A stretch of DNA of 64,000 nt from Streptococcus parasanguinis (lineage in GTDB: Bacteria; Bacillota; Bacilli; Lactobacillales; Streptococcaceae): the NCBI RefSeq assembly GCF_023109675.1, contig NZ_JALDUR010000005.1:62001-126000 (forward strand). Direction: 5' to 3'. Position numbers and translations under genes: made by a program. The notes beneath the pieces are model-generated. The model did no database searches. It saw nothing but the letters and a program-made list of their open reading frames with translations, and was not told the DNA's origin. Positions 54,719 to 63,096 of this stretch are shown piece after piece (within the stretch, counting starts at the first letter, position 1; every line of letters starts with the position of its first letter).

Positions 54719-56137
54719 TTGAAAAAATATACTATTTCACGTAAACAAACTTTAACTTTAGCTTCCGTTGTTTTAGGAACAGTCTTCACAGGAACGACTA
54801 TTGCTTCTGCTGACGACGTTGCACCTAGCACAAGTCAAGCTGCTCCTGCAGCTCCTACAACAGCAAAATCACCTATCACCACTGCAACAGAAGAAATCAA
54901 CGCCAAAGCCAATACACCAGTTGTTCCTGCTGATAAAGCAAAAACTGGAGATATTATCGCTGTGGACGTTAAAAAAACTGGCCCAGCTGCTAAAACAGAC
55001 GGTGCAGATACAACCACTACCTCAACAGCAACCATCAAAACGACTAGCTTAGCCGATCAAGACACACCTGTTGGCACTTCAAAACCAGTCTCTTCTACCA
55101 AGACAGCTACATCAACCAAAGAAACAGCTGACTACACTGAGACAACAACTGAAACCGTCAACAAAACAACTGTAGTCGAAGTGACAAAAGAAGCAGATGT
55201 CGTCAATAAAAAAGAAGTTCAAGCAACATCAGACATCGTCTTTGTCATCGACAAATCAACTTCAATGGATTCTCACATCAGGGATACGATGAAGAATGTC
55301 GAGACCTTCGTTCGCAATCTATCGGCAAAAAATATTCAAGCTCGTTTAGGATTGGTTGAATACGAAAGAGCTAGTGAAGTTAAATACCATGATTTCAATG
55401 GATCTAAGTTCACAAGTGATCCAGAAAGTTTCATTTCTGCTTTGAAAACCATCAAAACTAAAGGCTACTATGAAAATGCTACTGTTCCATTGCATCATAT
55501 TGCTACTTCAGGGGACTACAACTGGGGGGCTGGGGCAAACAACCATCGCTTTGCTTTCTTGATTACAGACGAGGACATTGATCTTACAAAGGATACACCA
55601 ACCAAAGAAGCGACACTGAAGGCCCTTCAAGATGCTGGCATCTCTTTGACAGTGGTTGGTGAAACAGCTGAGAAAAAAGACTTTGATCCATTGGTCAATG
55701 GAACAAATGGTCTCTACTTAGATATCGACAAAAACTTTGCTGACTTGTTGAACGTTCAATTTGCCAACAAAGTCGTTGAAACTGTCCAAAAAGGTCGTGT
55801 CTTCAAAGTCCAAACAGACAAGTATGAGTTGATCTCAAAAACTCACCGCGTGGCGAAAGCAAAACCACAAACGCCTAGCATCCAAACACCTGCAACACCG
55901 ACTCCTACTCCTCAGAAACCGGCTGTTGTCACTCCTGCGAAACCGACCGTTTTCACACCGGCTAAAGATGAGCCTGTCAAAACAGCAGTTTATATCGCAC
56001 CAGCTGCTCTTCCTCAAAAAGAAGCAAGCCTTCCAAATACAGGAAGCAAGACCTCAATTGCTTTGACGACTCTAGGTCTTGGTCTTCTTAGCATGGGTGC
56101 TGCCTTTGGCCTCTCTCGTAAAACAAAGAAAGACTAA
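54719..56137 (+). CDS. LPXTG surface protein with von Willebrand A domain (TTG start)
   Basis: A 472-residue precursor. A KKYTISRKQTLTLASVVLG signal peptide (cut near ASA-DD at about 33) precedes a Thr/Ala/Lys-rich stretch (35-165). A von Willebrand A domain follows (about 170-360) with the MIDAS motif DKSTSMDS and ITDEDI. A Pro/Thr/Lys-rich wall spacer (about 385-430) and the sorting signal LPNTG (about 437-441) end the chain. Such proteins bind host matrix or form pilus tips. The TTG at 54719 is chosen because the promoter lies upstream, GGGG is eight bases before it and the result is a proper signal peptide. Confidence 0.87.
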   Translation: MKKYTISRKQTLTLASVVLGTVFTGTTIASADDVAPSTSQAAPAAPTTAKSPITTATEEINAKANTPVVPADKAKTGDIIAVDVKKTGPAAKTDGADTTTTSTATIKTTSLADQDTPVGTSKPVSSTKTATSTKETADYTETTTETVNKTTVVEVTKEADVVNKKEVQATSDIVFVIDKSTSMDSHIRDTMKNVETFVRNLSAKNIQARLGLVEYERASEVKYHDFNGSKFTSDPESFISALKTIKTKGYYENATVPLHHIATSGDYNWGAGANNHRFAFLITDEDIDLTKDTPTKEATLKALQDAGISLTVVGETAEKKDFDPLVNGTNGLYLDIDKNFADLLNVQFANKVVETVQKGRVFKVQTDKYELISKTHRVAKAKPQTPSIQTPATPTPTPQKPAVVTPAKPTVFTPAKDEPVKTAVYIAPAALPQKEASLPNTGSKTSIALTTLGLGLLSMGAAFGLSRKTKKD

Positions 56138-56141
56138 CATG

Positions 56142-56170
56142 AAAAGCCTAATCCGTTGATTGGGCTTTTT
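56142..56170 (+). terminator. Terminator of the VWA gene
   Basis: AAAAGCCTAAT pairs with ATTGGGCTTTTT around a short loop, right after the stop codon. Confidence 0.85.
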
Positions 56171-56252
56171 ATCACTCAAAATTTCCCCTTTGCTATTTTC
56201 ATTAGAAAGCGGAAATCTTCAACTTCTACCAAGAGATTCTTGTCCCCCGCTA

Positions 56253-56261
56253 TGATATAAT
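56253..56261 (+). promoter_or_regulatory. Extended -10 of the helicase gene
   Basis: TGATATAAT is followed after 25 bases by the helicase ATG, with AAGGGAGG at 56273-56280 in between. Confidence 0.65.
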
Positions 56262-56286
56262 GGGGACAGTACAAGGGAGGAAACCA

Positions 56287-59001
56287 ATGTTACAAGAACT
56301 AGCCTTTACAGGCCAATGGAGACACTATCAAAAACGCGTTCTCGATAAGAGTGACGCTTTTATGGCGGATGGCCATCTACATTTGGTAGCAGCTCCTGGC
56401 TCGGGAAAAACAACCCTGGGAATCGAATTTATCAGACGCTTCGGCCAGCCAACCCTGATCTTGGCTCCAACGGTCACCATTCGTCAACAATGGGTGGATC
56501 GGATTATCCAGGCATTCTTGAGTGATGAAAGTCAAGCGGAACAACTGATTTCACAAGACTTAAAACATCCTAAGCTGATTACAGTAGCTACCTATCAGGC
56601 CCTACACAGCGCCATGAACCAAGTCGTCGGTCAATCGCAAGCTGAGGATACCGATGACCAGGCAGAGATTGAAACATTTGATTTCAAAGGCTTTGATATC
56701 TTCACTACTTTCAAAGCCATCTCACTCGGAACCCTTTGTTTAGATGAGTGTCACCACTTACGCAATGAATGGTGGAAGAGTTTGGAAGCCTTTCGTCAAG
56801 CCTTCCCTGACTTAAAGATGATCTCCCTTACCGCCACCCCTCCCTATGAAGGGGATCCTGCCCTTTGGGATCGCTATATCCGCATGTGTGGTGAGATTGA
56901 TGAGGAAATTACGGTTCCCGAATTGGTCAAGGAAGACACCCTTTGTCCTCACCAAGACTATGTCTACTTTGCCTTTCCAACCAAGGAAGAGCAAGAGCAG
57001 TTGGATGCTTTTAGCCAACAAAAGAATGCTCTCTTGCAACAACTGACTTCCGATCCCCTCTTTTGCCAACACCTCCAAACCTGCCAGGCCTTATCGGGTC
57101 AGATCAGCGATGATGAATTGCTCAATGAGCCCCAGTATCTCTCTGCTACCCTGATCTTTCTTCGAAGCAAGGGAATTGCCTTTCCCCAACGTTTCCAAGA
57201 CCTTTTAGGAGCCAAGAAATTACCTGCTTTCACCCTGGACTGGCTTGAAATTCTCCTGCAAGGCCTGCTCTTTCAGGTGCCTCACTGGTACAATCTACCT
57301 GAGGAATACGAGAAGCAACTGCTTCATGAATTAAAAGCAGCCAGCTTGATCGATCGAAAACAAGTCAAACTGGTCCGCAACAAAAAACAAGACCTTCTGC
57401 TCAACCAATCCCTCAGAAAACTCAATGCGGTTCGAGAAATTTTCAAGGCGGAATACCAGGCGCTTGGAAGTCAACTGCGCCAACTGGTCCTAACAGACTA
57501 TATCCGCCAAGATTTTGAAGTTCATCTCGGGGATAAAGATGCCCAATTCACTCAATTGGGAGTTCTCTCCTATTTTGAATCTATTCGCAGAGAAAGCATA
57601 GAGCTAACTACTCCTCCTGCCATTGCTGTCTTGACCGGTAGCATCGTCATCATCCCGACAGTTGCTAAGCCAAGACTAGAAGAGCTACTTGGAGGGAATC
57701 GACTGACTTACCAAAACGTCGGCCAATTATCTCCAGATGACTTTCTCAAGGTTCGCTTGGTTGGTTCTCAACATGATTTGGTGACAGCCGTGACCCAGCT
57801 CTTTCAAGAAGGGCTCATCCAAGTCGTCATTGGAACCAAGTCACTTCTAGGAGAAGGCTGGGATGCTCCTTGCGTCAATTCCCTGATCCTAGCGAGCTTT
57901 GTCGGCAGTTTTATGCTCAGCAACCAAATGCGAGGTCGTGCCATCCGAGTGTGGCCTGAGGATCCAGAAAAGACTAGCAACATCTGGCACCTGGTCTCCA
58001 TCAATCTTTCCCTAAAGAAATGGTATGAAAAGTCCGATCTTGAAAAGGAAGAGATCGAGGCCATCACTGATCAGTTGAAAGAATACAGTCCTGATCTGGA
58101 GCTCTTAGAAAGACGGATGAAACAATTTTTAGGCCTCCATTACAAGGAGCCCTTCATCGAATCTGGCATCGAACGTCTAGCCTTTGACAATATCCGCTAT
58201 ACTAAAAAACAGTTGCAAAAACTCAATGAAGAGACCTTAGAGCGCTCTACCCATCGTCAAGAACTCCGAGACGGCTGGAAATCAGCCCTGCCGATTCTGG
58301 AGAATATGGAGATTGCTAACGAGGTACAAGTGGATAAACACTTCCTGCCCCTGGCCCTATTTTTTGACGCCAGAAAGCTAGCTCGTTGGCTGACGGCCGC
58401 AGCTTTGACCGATTCTGTCGCCAACCTTTTTTACTATTCACATAGAGGCGGAGGGAATAAAGGGTCTCTAATTCTTCTATTCGTTTTAGCTGTTCTCGCT
58501 CTCCTTGCTTGGCTGCGCTACTATCTCTATAATAGCCCTTATAAACGGTTAGAAGTCTTCGGCCAGGCTATTCACCAAGCCCTACTCCTTTCTAGCCAGA
58601 TCCAGACCCAAGAAACCCGCATCCAAGTCGTACGAGACAGAAAGGATGCCATCAACACGCTGATCTATTTGAAGGGCGGAACCATGCGGGAGAAGGAACT
58701 CTTCTCGCAAACCATGATCGAATTCTTCGCACCGATTGAAAATCAGCGCTATATCCTGAAAGCACAGGAAAAGGTATCCGATCAAACAGAATATTTCGCT
58801 GTACCAAGCCTCTTTGACAAACGGAAAGAGGATGCCCAAGCCTTTGTGGAGCAAATCCGAAAGAGCCTAGGTAAGTATGACCTCGTCTATACCCGAAGTG
58901 CCGAAGGTCGCGCTATTCTCCTTGATGCGCGCATTAAGGCCTTAGCTAATAAACAAGAGCGCACCTTCACCAAGAAACAAGTGATGTCGAATTTGAAATA
59001 A
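56287..59001 (+). CDS. SF2 DEAD/DEAH-box helicase with an internal hydrophobic segment
   Basis: A 904-residue protein with an N-terminal SF2 helicase core: motif I APGSGKTT (about 35-43), motif II DECH (about 152-155), motif III SLTATPP (about 180) and, after a 200-residue insertion, motif VI QMRGRAIRV (about 546). The C-terminal part (about 590-904) has no domain I recognise and contains one strongly hydrophobic run (LILLFVLAVLALLAWL, about residues 727-745) flanked by basic residues, unusual for a helicase. A second domain of helical repeats follows. Nucleic-acid remodelling at the membrane is inferred; defence or DNA uptake are possible roles. It stands alone between two terminators. Confidence 0.8.
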   Translation: MLQELAFTGQWRHYQKRVLDKSDAFMADGHLHLVAAPGSGKTTLGIEFIRRFGQPTLILAPTVTIRQQWVDRIIQAFLSDESQAEQLISQDLKHPKLITVATYQALHSAMNQVVGQSQAEDTDDQAEIETFDFKGFDIFTTFKAISLGTLCLDECHHLRNEWWKSLEAFRQAFPDLKMISLTATPPYEGDPALWDRYIRMCGEIDEEITVPELVKEDTLCPHQDYVYFAFPTKEEQEQLDAFSQQKNALLQQLTSDPLFCQHLQTCQALSGQISDDELLNEPQYLSATLIFLRSKGIAFPQRFQDLLGAKKLPAFTLDWLEILLQGLLFQVPHWYNLPEEYEKQLLHELKAASLIDRKQVKLVRNKKQDLLLNQSLRKLNAVREIFKAEYQALGSQLRQLVLTDYIRQDFEVHLGDKDAQFTQLGVLSYFESIRRESIELTTPPAIAVLTGSIVIIPTVAKPRLEELLGGNRLTYQNVGQLSPDDFLKVRLVGSQHDLVTAVTQLFQEGLIQVVIGTKSLLGEGWDAPCVNSLILASFVGSFMLSNQMRGRAIRVWPEDPEKTSNIWHLVSINLSLKKWYEKSDLEKEEIEAITDQLKEYSPDLELLERRMKQFLGLHYKEPFIESGIERLAFDNIRYTKKQLQKLNEETLERSTHRQELRDGWKSALPILENMEIANEVQVDKHFLPLALFFDARKLARWLTAAALTDSVANLFYYSHRGGGNKGSLILLFVLAVLALLAWLRYYLYNSPYKRLEVFGQAIHQALLLSSQIQTQETRIQVVRDRKDAINTLIYLKGGTMREKELFSQTMIEFFAPIENQRYILKAQEKVSDQTEYFAVPSLFDKRKEDAQAFVEQIRKSLGKYDLVYTRSAEGRAILLDARIKALANKQERTFTKKQVMSNLK

Positions 59002-59008
59002 AAGTTGT

Positions 59009-59048
59009 AAAAAACCATATTCCCATTGAAATGGAATATGGTTTTTTG
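59009..59048. terminator. Bidirectional terminator between helicase and tetR
   Basis: AAAAAACCATATTCC pairs with GGAATATGGTTTTTT, perfect over 15 bases, with T runs on both strands. Confidence 0.9.
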
Positions 59049-59069
59049 GTTTGTTTCTATCAGATCCCC

Positions 59070-59699
59070 CTATTTCCACAAGCCACCTAAGATTTGCTTT
59101 TCGACCAAGGAAAGATCTTCATCGGTCACTTGCCCATTAGTTCCAAGAATATAGAGCTGACCAAAATAGGCAAGCAGCGGGCCAATCAGAATACGCAGGA
59201 ATTGGGAAATAGTCAGATCAGGATTGATGCGAGGGTCCGCTTTCAGTTCTTGAAGGAGGTCACCAATTCTACCCTGAATGAAACTCCAAATATGTTCTTG
59301 CTCCTGCTTGATCTTTTCATTCGAAAATATCTCCTGTAACACGATTTTTAAGAGAGCTTGATTGGTTTTGAGGTAGTTCATTCGGTCATAAACGAAATAG
59401 TGAATTTTTTCCTCTGTTGTTTGAAAATTTAAGAGTTGATCCAGAAAATTTCCCAGAAGACTAGGAAGGATCGGATGTAAAATAGCCGTCAGCAACTCAT
59501 CTTTGGTCTGGAAATACTTGAAGAGTGTGGCTTGGCTAAGCCCGGCATACTCCGCAATTTGAAGAGTTGAAGTCCCATTATAACCCTTGGTCGAGATCAA
59601 ATCGACGGCTGCCTGCATAATTTTCTTCTTTCCTTTGGGATAGTCTGCTCCCTCTAGATAAGCTTCAAACGACTCAAAAATACTCTCGTTCATGTCCAT
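59070..59699 (-). CDS. TetR/AcrR family transcriptional regulator
   Basis: A 209-residue repressor. The helix-turn-helix is at about residues 26-62 (IMQAAVDLISTKGYNGTSTLQIAEYAGLSQATLFKYFQTKDELL); the rest is the ligand-binding helical domain. It is the third gene after an ABC ATPase and permease, so it probably represses the whole operon and is released by a compound the exporter removes. Two ATGs are possible (59699 and 59693); both lie next to GTGAGG. Confidence 0.92.
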   Translation of the reverse strand: MDMNESIFESFEAYLEGADYPKGKKKIMQAAVDLISTKGYNGTSTLQIAEYAGLSQATLFKYFQTKDELLTAILHPILPSLLGNFLDQLLNFQTTEEKIHYFVYDRMNYLKTNQALLKIVLQEIFSNEKIKQEQEHIWSFIQGRIGDLLQELKADPRINPDLTISQFLRILIGPLLAYFGQLYILGTNGQVTDEDLSLVEKQILGGLWK

Positions 59700-59718
59700 C
59701 CTCACATCCTTTTTATTT

Positions 59719-60801
59719 TTATACCTTACGATACCGACGCAATCCGACAATATTCAGCATTGTCAAAGCGACAAGGAAAAGCAGTAAAACACCGATATTT
59801 GGCAAAATATCCCCAAGGTTACGTCCGTAAAGAATAATCTGACTCATGGCATCACCTGAGTAGGTCAAAGGCAAGAATTTCCCAATTGTTTTTGCCCACT
59901 CTCCCATTGAACCAAGAGGAATGATTCCTGAGAAAAAGAGCTGCGGCATAATCACAAGAGGAATAAATTGCATCATTTGAAATTCTGATTTGGCCAAGGT
60001 GGACAAGAGAATTCCGAAGGCGAGTGCTACAAGAGCCAATACCACATTAACTATTGTAACATTTAATAAACTTCCGACAACTTCAATATTCAACAACCAA
60101 ATAGCTGCTAAAACAACAACTGCTGTTTGAAGAATAGCTATGATTCCATAAGACATCATGTAACCATAGACGATTTCAGAACGTTTGACCGGAGTGGCTA
60201 ATAAGCGATCTAGGGTCCCGCTGGTGCGTTCTTTCAACAGCGCCATCCCTGAAATCAAGAAGACAAAGAAGAAGACGACAAATCCAATCAAGACTGGAAT
60301 CATTTTGGCAAAGAAACCTGTATCTTCATTTCCATACTCATAAGATTCCTTAATTTCTGGTGATTTTGCATCGAGTTTCAATTGAGGAAGGGCCTGTTTA
60401 ACACGAGTTAATAGTTGATTGGTGCCTTCACTGGCGATACTGGTCCGCAATACTTGACGGGTCATAGCAGTTTTCGAAGCATCTGTATTGGCATAATCTA
60501 CCTGATACTCCCCGTCTTTATAAGAAATGACGGCGTCGACTTTCTCATCAGCCAAGTCTTCTTTGGCTTGCTCCATGTCTTTGTATGTTTTCACATTGAC
60601 ATGGTCCAGATCATCCATTTTCTTTACCAAACTAGTTGGTAGATCCTGCGTTGCTAGCTTGATGTTCACGGTTGTACTAGCCGAAAACATGAGGTTCATC
60701 AACCACATGATAAAGACTGGAGCCACAAACATCATGGCAAGGGTTCGTTTGTCACGAAGCAATTCTTTGATAACTTTTTTTGCAATGGCAAGGGTTCTCA
60801 T
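59719..60801 (-). CDS. ABC-2 type transporter permease
   Basis: A 360-residue permease with one N-terminal membrane helix, a large extracellular domain (about 40-175) and five or six C-terminal helices, the ABC-2 pattern seen in multidrug and lipid exporters. The segment ALLKERTSGTLDRLLATPVKRSEIVYGYM (near 190) is the conserved cytoplasmic coupling loop and FFSGIIPLGSMGEW (near 290) is another hallmark. It starts one base after the ATPase stop. Substrate is unknown. Confidence 0.9.
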   Translation of the reverse strand: MRTLAIAKKVIKELLRDKRTLAMMFVAPVFIMWLMNLMFSASTTVNIKLATQDLPTSLVKKMDDLDHVNVKTYKDMEQAKEDLADEKVDAVISYKDGEYQVDYANTDASKTAMTRQVLRTSIASEGTNQLLTRVKQALPQLKLDAKSPEIKESYEYGNEDTGFFAKMIPVLIGFVVFFFVFLISGMALLKERTSGTLDRLLATPVKRSEIVYGYMMSYGIIAILQTAVVVLAAIWLLNIEVVGSLLNVTIVNVVLALVALAFGILLSTLAKSEFQMMQFIPLVIMPQLFFSGIIPLGSMGEWAKTIGKFLPLTYSGDAMSQIILYGRNLGDILPNIGVLLLFLVALTMLNIVGLRRYRKV

Positions 60802-60802
60802 C

Positions 60803-61519
60803 TTATTCTCCTTCCGCTTTCAAAAAGACTTCTTCAATACTTGAAACACCATAACTTTCCTTGAGATTTTTTGGTGTATCAAAGGCAATGATGTTTCCAC
60901 CTAACAAGAGGCCAACCTTATCTGTCAGCTCTGCCTCATCCATGACATGGGTGGTAACCAAAATTCCTACACCCTTGTCTCTAAGAGTAATTAATTCCTT
61001 CCAGATTTTCTTTCGAAGAGAAGGGTCGATTCCAACTGTCGGTTCGTCCAAAATCAGGAGTTGAGGATTTCCTAAAAGCGCAATCGCCAGCGACAAGCGT
61101 CGTTTCATGCCTCCGGAATAACCAGACACAGCCTTATTTAAGTGCTCTGTTAAATCTACCACCTGAGCCACATGGGCAATTTCATCCTTTAAGTCTTTTT
61201 TGGAAAGGCCTTTTAGCTGACCGAAAAATTCCAAATTTTCTTGTCCTGACAAAGCCTCATATAAAGCATCAGACTGGGCCATATAGCCAATATCTCCCAG
61301 AATATGACGATTGGGCATGGTGTGGTCTAAGACTAAAGCGATACCGCTATCTGCCTTTTCCATTCCTAACATGGTTTTTATCATGGTTGATTTACCAGCA
61401 CCAGAAGGACCGATTAGACCAATGATTTCCCCAGACTGTAATTCAAAACCAACGTGGTTTAACACAAGTTGTTGACCAAAAGATTTTTGTAAATCTTGTA
61501 AATGTAGCAATGTTTTCAT
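60803..61519 (-). CDS. ABC transporter ATP-binding protein (exporter)
   Basis: A 238-residue ATPase with Walker A GPSGAGKST (near 37), Q-loop AQSDALYEALSG (near 80), signature YSGGMKRRLSLA (near 130), Walker B LLILDEPTVGID (near 152) and the switch His in VTTHVMDEAEL. It pairs with the permease one base downstream to export a drug, peptide or lipid. GGGAGG precedes the ATG. It is the first gene of the TetR-controlled operon. Confidence 0.94.
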   Translation of the reverse strand: MKTLLHLQDLQKSFGQQLVLNHVGFELQSGEIIGLIGPSGAGKSTMIKTMLGMEKADSGIALVLDHTMPNRHILGDIGYMAQSDALYEALSGQENLEFFGQLKGLSKKDLKDEIAHVAQVVDLTEHLNKAVSGYSGGMKRRLSLAIALLGNPQLLILDEPTVGIDPSLRKKIWKELITLRDKGVGILVTTHVMDEAELTDKVGLLLGGNIIAFDTPKNLKESYGVSSIEEVFLKAEGE

Positions 61520-61533
61520 TTACTTCCTCCCAG

Positions 61534-61549
61534 GTGAGTGTTCACTCAC
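61534..61549 (-). promoter_or_regulatory. TetR-type operator 1 of the ABC exporter operon
   Basis: GTGAGTG and CACTCAC face each other around a TT centre, between the transcription start and the ribosome-binding site. Confidence 0.8.
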
Positions 61550-61566
61550 TTTTTAATGATAAATCT

Positions 61567-61595
61567 ATTATAGTGAGTGAACACTCACTTGCCAA
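61567..61595 (-). promoter_or_regulatory. Promoter of the ABC exporter operon with operator 2 in the spacer
   Basis: On the minus strand TTGGCA (61590-61595) and a perfect TATAAT (61567-61572) are 17 bases apart. The second GTGAGTG/CACTCAC operator (61573-61588) fills the spacer. Confidence 0.88.
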
Positions 61596-61623
61596 GTAGA
61601 AAATTTCATTTTTTTCAGAAAGA

Positions 61624-61653
61624 TAAAAACACCAGATGAATACATCTGGTGTT
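61624..61653 (-). terminator. Terminator of the AraC remnant
   Basis: AACACCAGAT pairs perfectly with ATCTGGTGTT, followed on the minus strand by TTTTTATC. It sits directly after the remnant of an AraC regulator and insulates the ABC operon. Confidence 0.75.
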
Positions 61654-61691
61654 GATAATGGAAATTTCTGCTGTTAAGCTTCTGTCTGCAT

Positions 61692-61799
61692 CTACTCGCG
61701 ATACTCTGAAATAGTCTGTCCGGTCCATTTTTTAAAGGCTCGTGAGAAGGAAGACACTTCGGAGTATCCTAGTAAATAGGCTACATCAACTGTTGTCAT
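61692..61799 (-). pseudogene. C-terminal remnant of an AraC-family regulator
   Basis: The 35-codon frame reads [26 protein letters not shown] to its TAG stop, the second helix-turn-helix of an AraC-type activator. In-frame sequence before the ATG at 61799 no longer resembles the family, and upstream an LtrA gene promoter is met. So most of the gene has been lost. It is probably not functional. Confidence 0.75.
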
Positions 61800-61872
61800 G
61801 TAATGACAATTTGCGTCACAATGAAATTGATTGGTCTACTCCCCTTCCTTCCATCATATACTGTCATTTTTC

Positions 61873-61881
61873 TGATATAAT
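61873..61881 (+). promoter_or_regulatory. Extended -10 of the LtrA-family gene
   Basis: TGATATAAT is followed by AGAAAGGA near 61900 and the ATG at 61914. The -35 is not clear. Confidence 0.6.
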
Positions 61882-61913
61882 AAATTGTTCAAACATCGCA
61901 GAAAGGATAACCC

Positions 61914-63059
61914 ATGTCAAATCTTATCAAACACAAACGGGTTGAGTATAGTGAACTCTTTTATGATCTGGTCTTTGTTTACGCTATTTCCAAAACCACT
62001 GCCCTTATCCATCATCTTCACCATGGAGTCTTATCATTAGATGCCATCTTTGGTTTCCTGATGACACTTCTGGTTTTGGTCAATTCTTGGATGATTCAGA
62101 CCGTCTATACCAACCGCTATGGAAAGAATTCCCTTTTCAATATGACCGTCATGTTCATCAATATGGCAATGTTGCTCTTAATCTCAAACATGATTACCAA
62201 TGACTGGCAGAGCTACTTTCATACCTTCTGCTGGACAGTGGGAACCCTGACCTTAACCCTATTTCTCCAATACTTAGTAGAGTATTTGCGTAAGTCTACT
62301 ACTCCAGCCAATCGAAAAAGTATCAAGGGCTTTCTTTGGATGACAGGGCTCAGGACCTTGGCTATCTACATAGCTGCACTTCTTCCGATAGATTTTGGTA
62401 TCTATGTCTATATGCTAGGGATTCTCTTGACCTTCGTCATGCCTATTATCTTAACTCGACATACAAGTCTTTTTCAGATTAATCTCCCCCACCTGATTGA
62501 ACGCATCTAGCTTTTAGTTATCATCACTTTTGGTGAGATGATTATGGGCCTTGCAGATTTTTTTACACTTGAAAATTTCTCTATCCACTCTATCCTTTAC
62601 TTTATCATCATGGTCAACCTCTTTATGAATTACTTTGGTAAGTTTGACCATGCCATTGATGAAGAAGGAAAGAATAAGGGAATCTTCCTAATTTATAGTC
62701 ACTATCCAATTTTCATCGGCTTGATTATGGTGACTGTGTCTATGAGTTTCTTGGTCAATCCAGAAGTCCATCACCATTTTGCGACTGGCTTCTTCTATAC
62801 GGGTATCGGCCTCTTTCAAGCTGCTATCCTTGCAAATGGCTATTTTAACAAGAGTCACCTCAAGTATGACAAGCTCTATTATGGTTTGCAAGCAGGGATG
62901 TTCCTTATCGGACTGGTTCTCTCCCTTCTTTTCTCAGCCAATCCAACCATTGTCATTACCATCGCAACCGTGATGACTTTAGCAATGGAAGTTCACTTTA
63001 TCCATTTTTATATGACCCGAACCAAGAAATTTTCAAGTCCGGATTGGGAATTGTATTAA
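61914..63059 (+). pseudogene. LtrA family membrane protein interrupted by in-frame TAG
   Basis: A frame of 382 codons from 61914 to 63059 encodes a low-temperature-requirement A (LtrA) type membrane protein with about ten helices. It starts SNLIKHKRVEYSELFYDLVFVYAISK, the family's N-terminal motif. Codon 199 is TAG (62508-62510), between HLIERI and LLVIITFGEMIMGLA, which is otherwise continuous and conserved. One base change (for example from TCG or TTG) explains it. Function of LtrA proteins is not known. The first 198 residues alone would contain about half of the helices. Confidence 0.85.
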
Positions 63060-63094
63060 AAAATTCTAGTAGATATTTTCTACTAGAATTTTTT
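63058..63094. terminator. Bidirectional terminator between LtrA and adh genes
   Basis: AAAAATTCTAGTAGA pairs with TCTACTAGAATTTTT around a short T-rich loop, with T-tracts on both strands. Confidence 0.9.
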
Positions 63095-63096
63095 CG

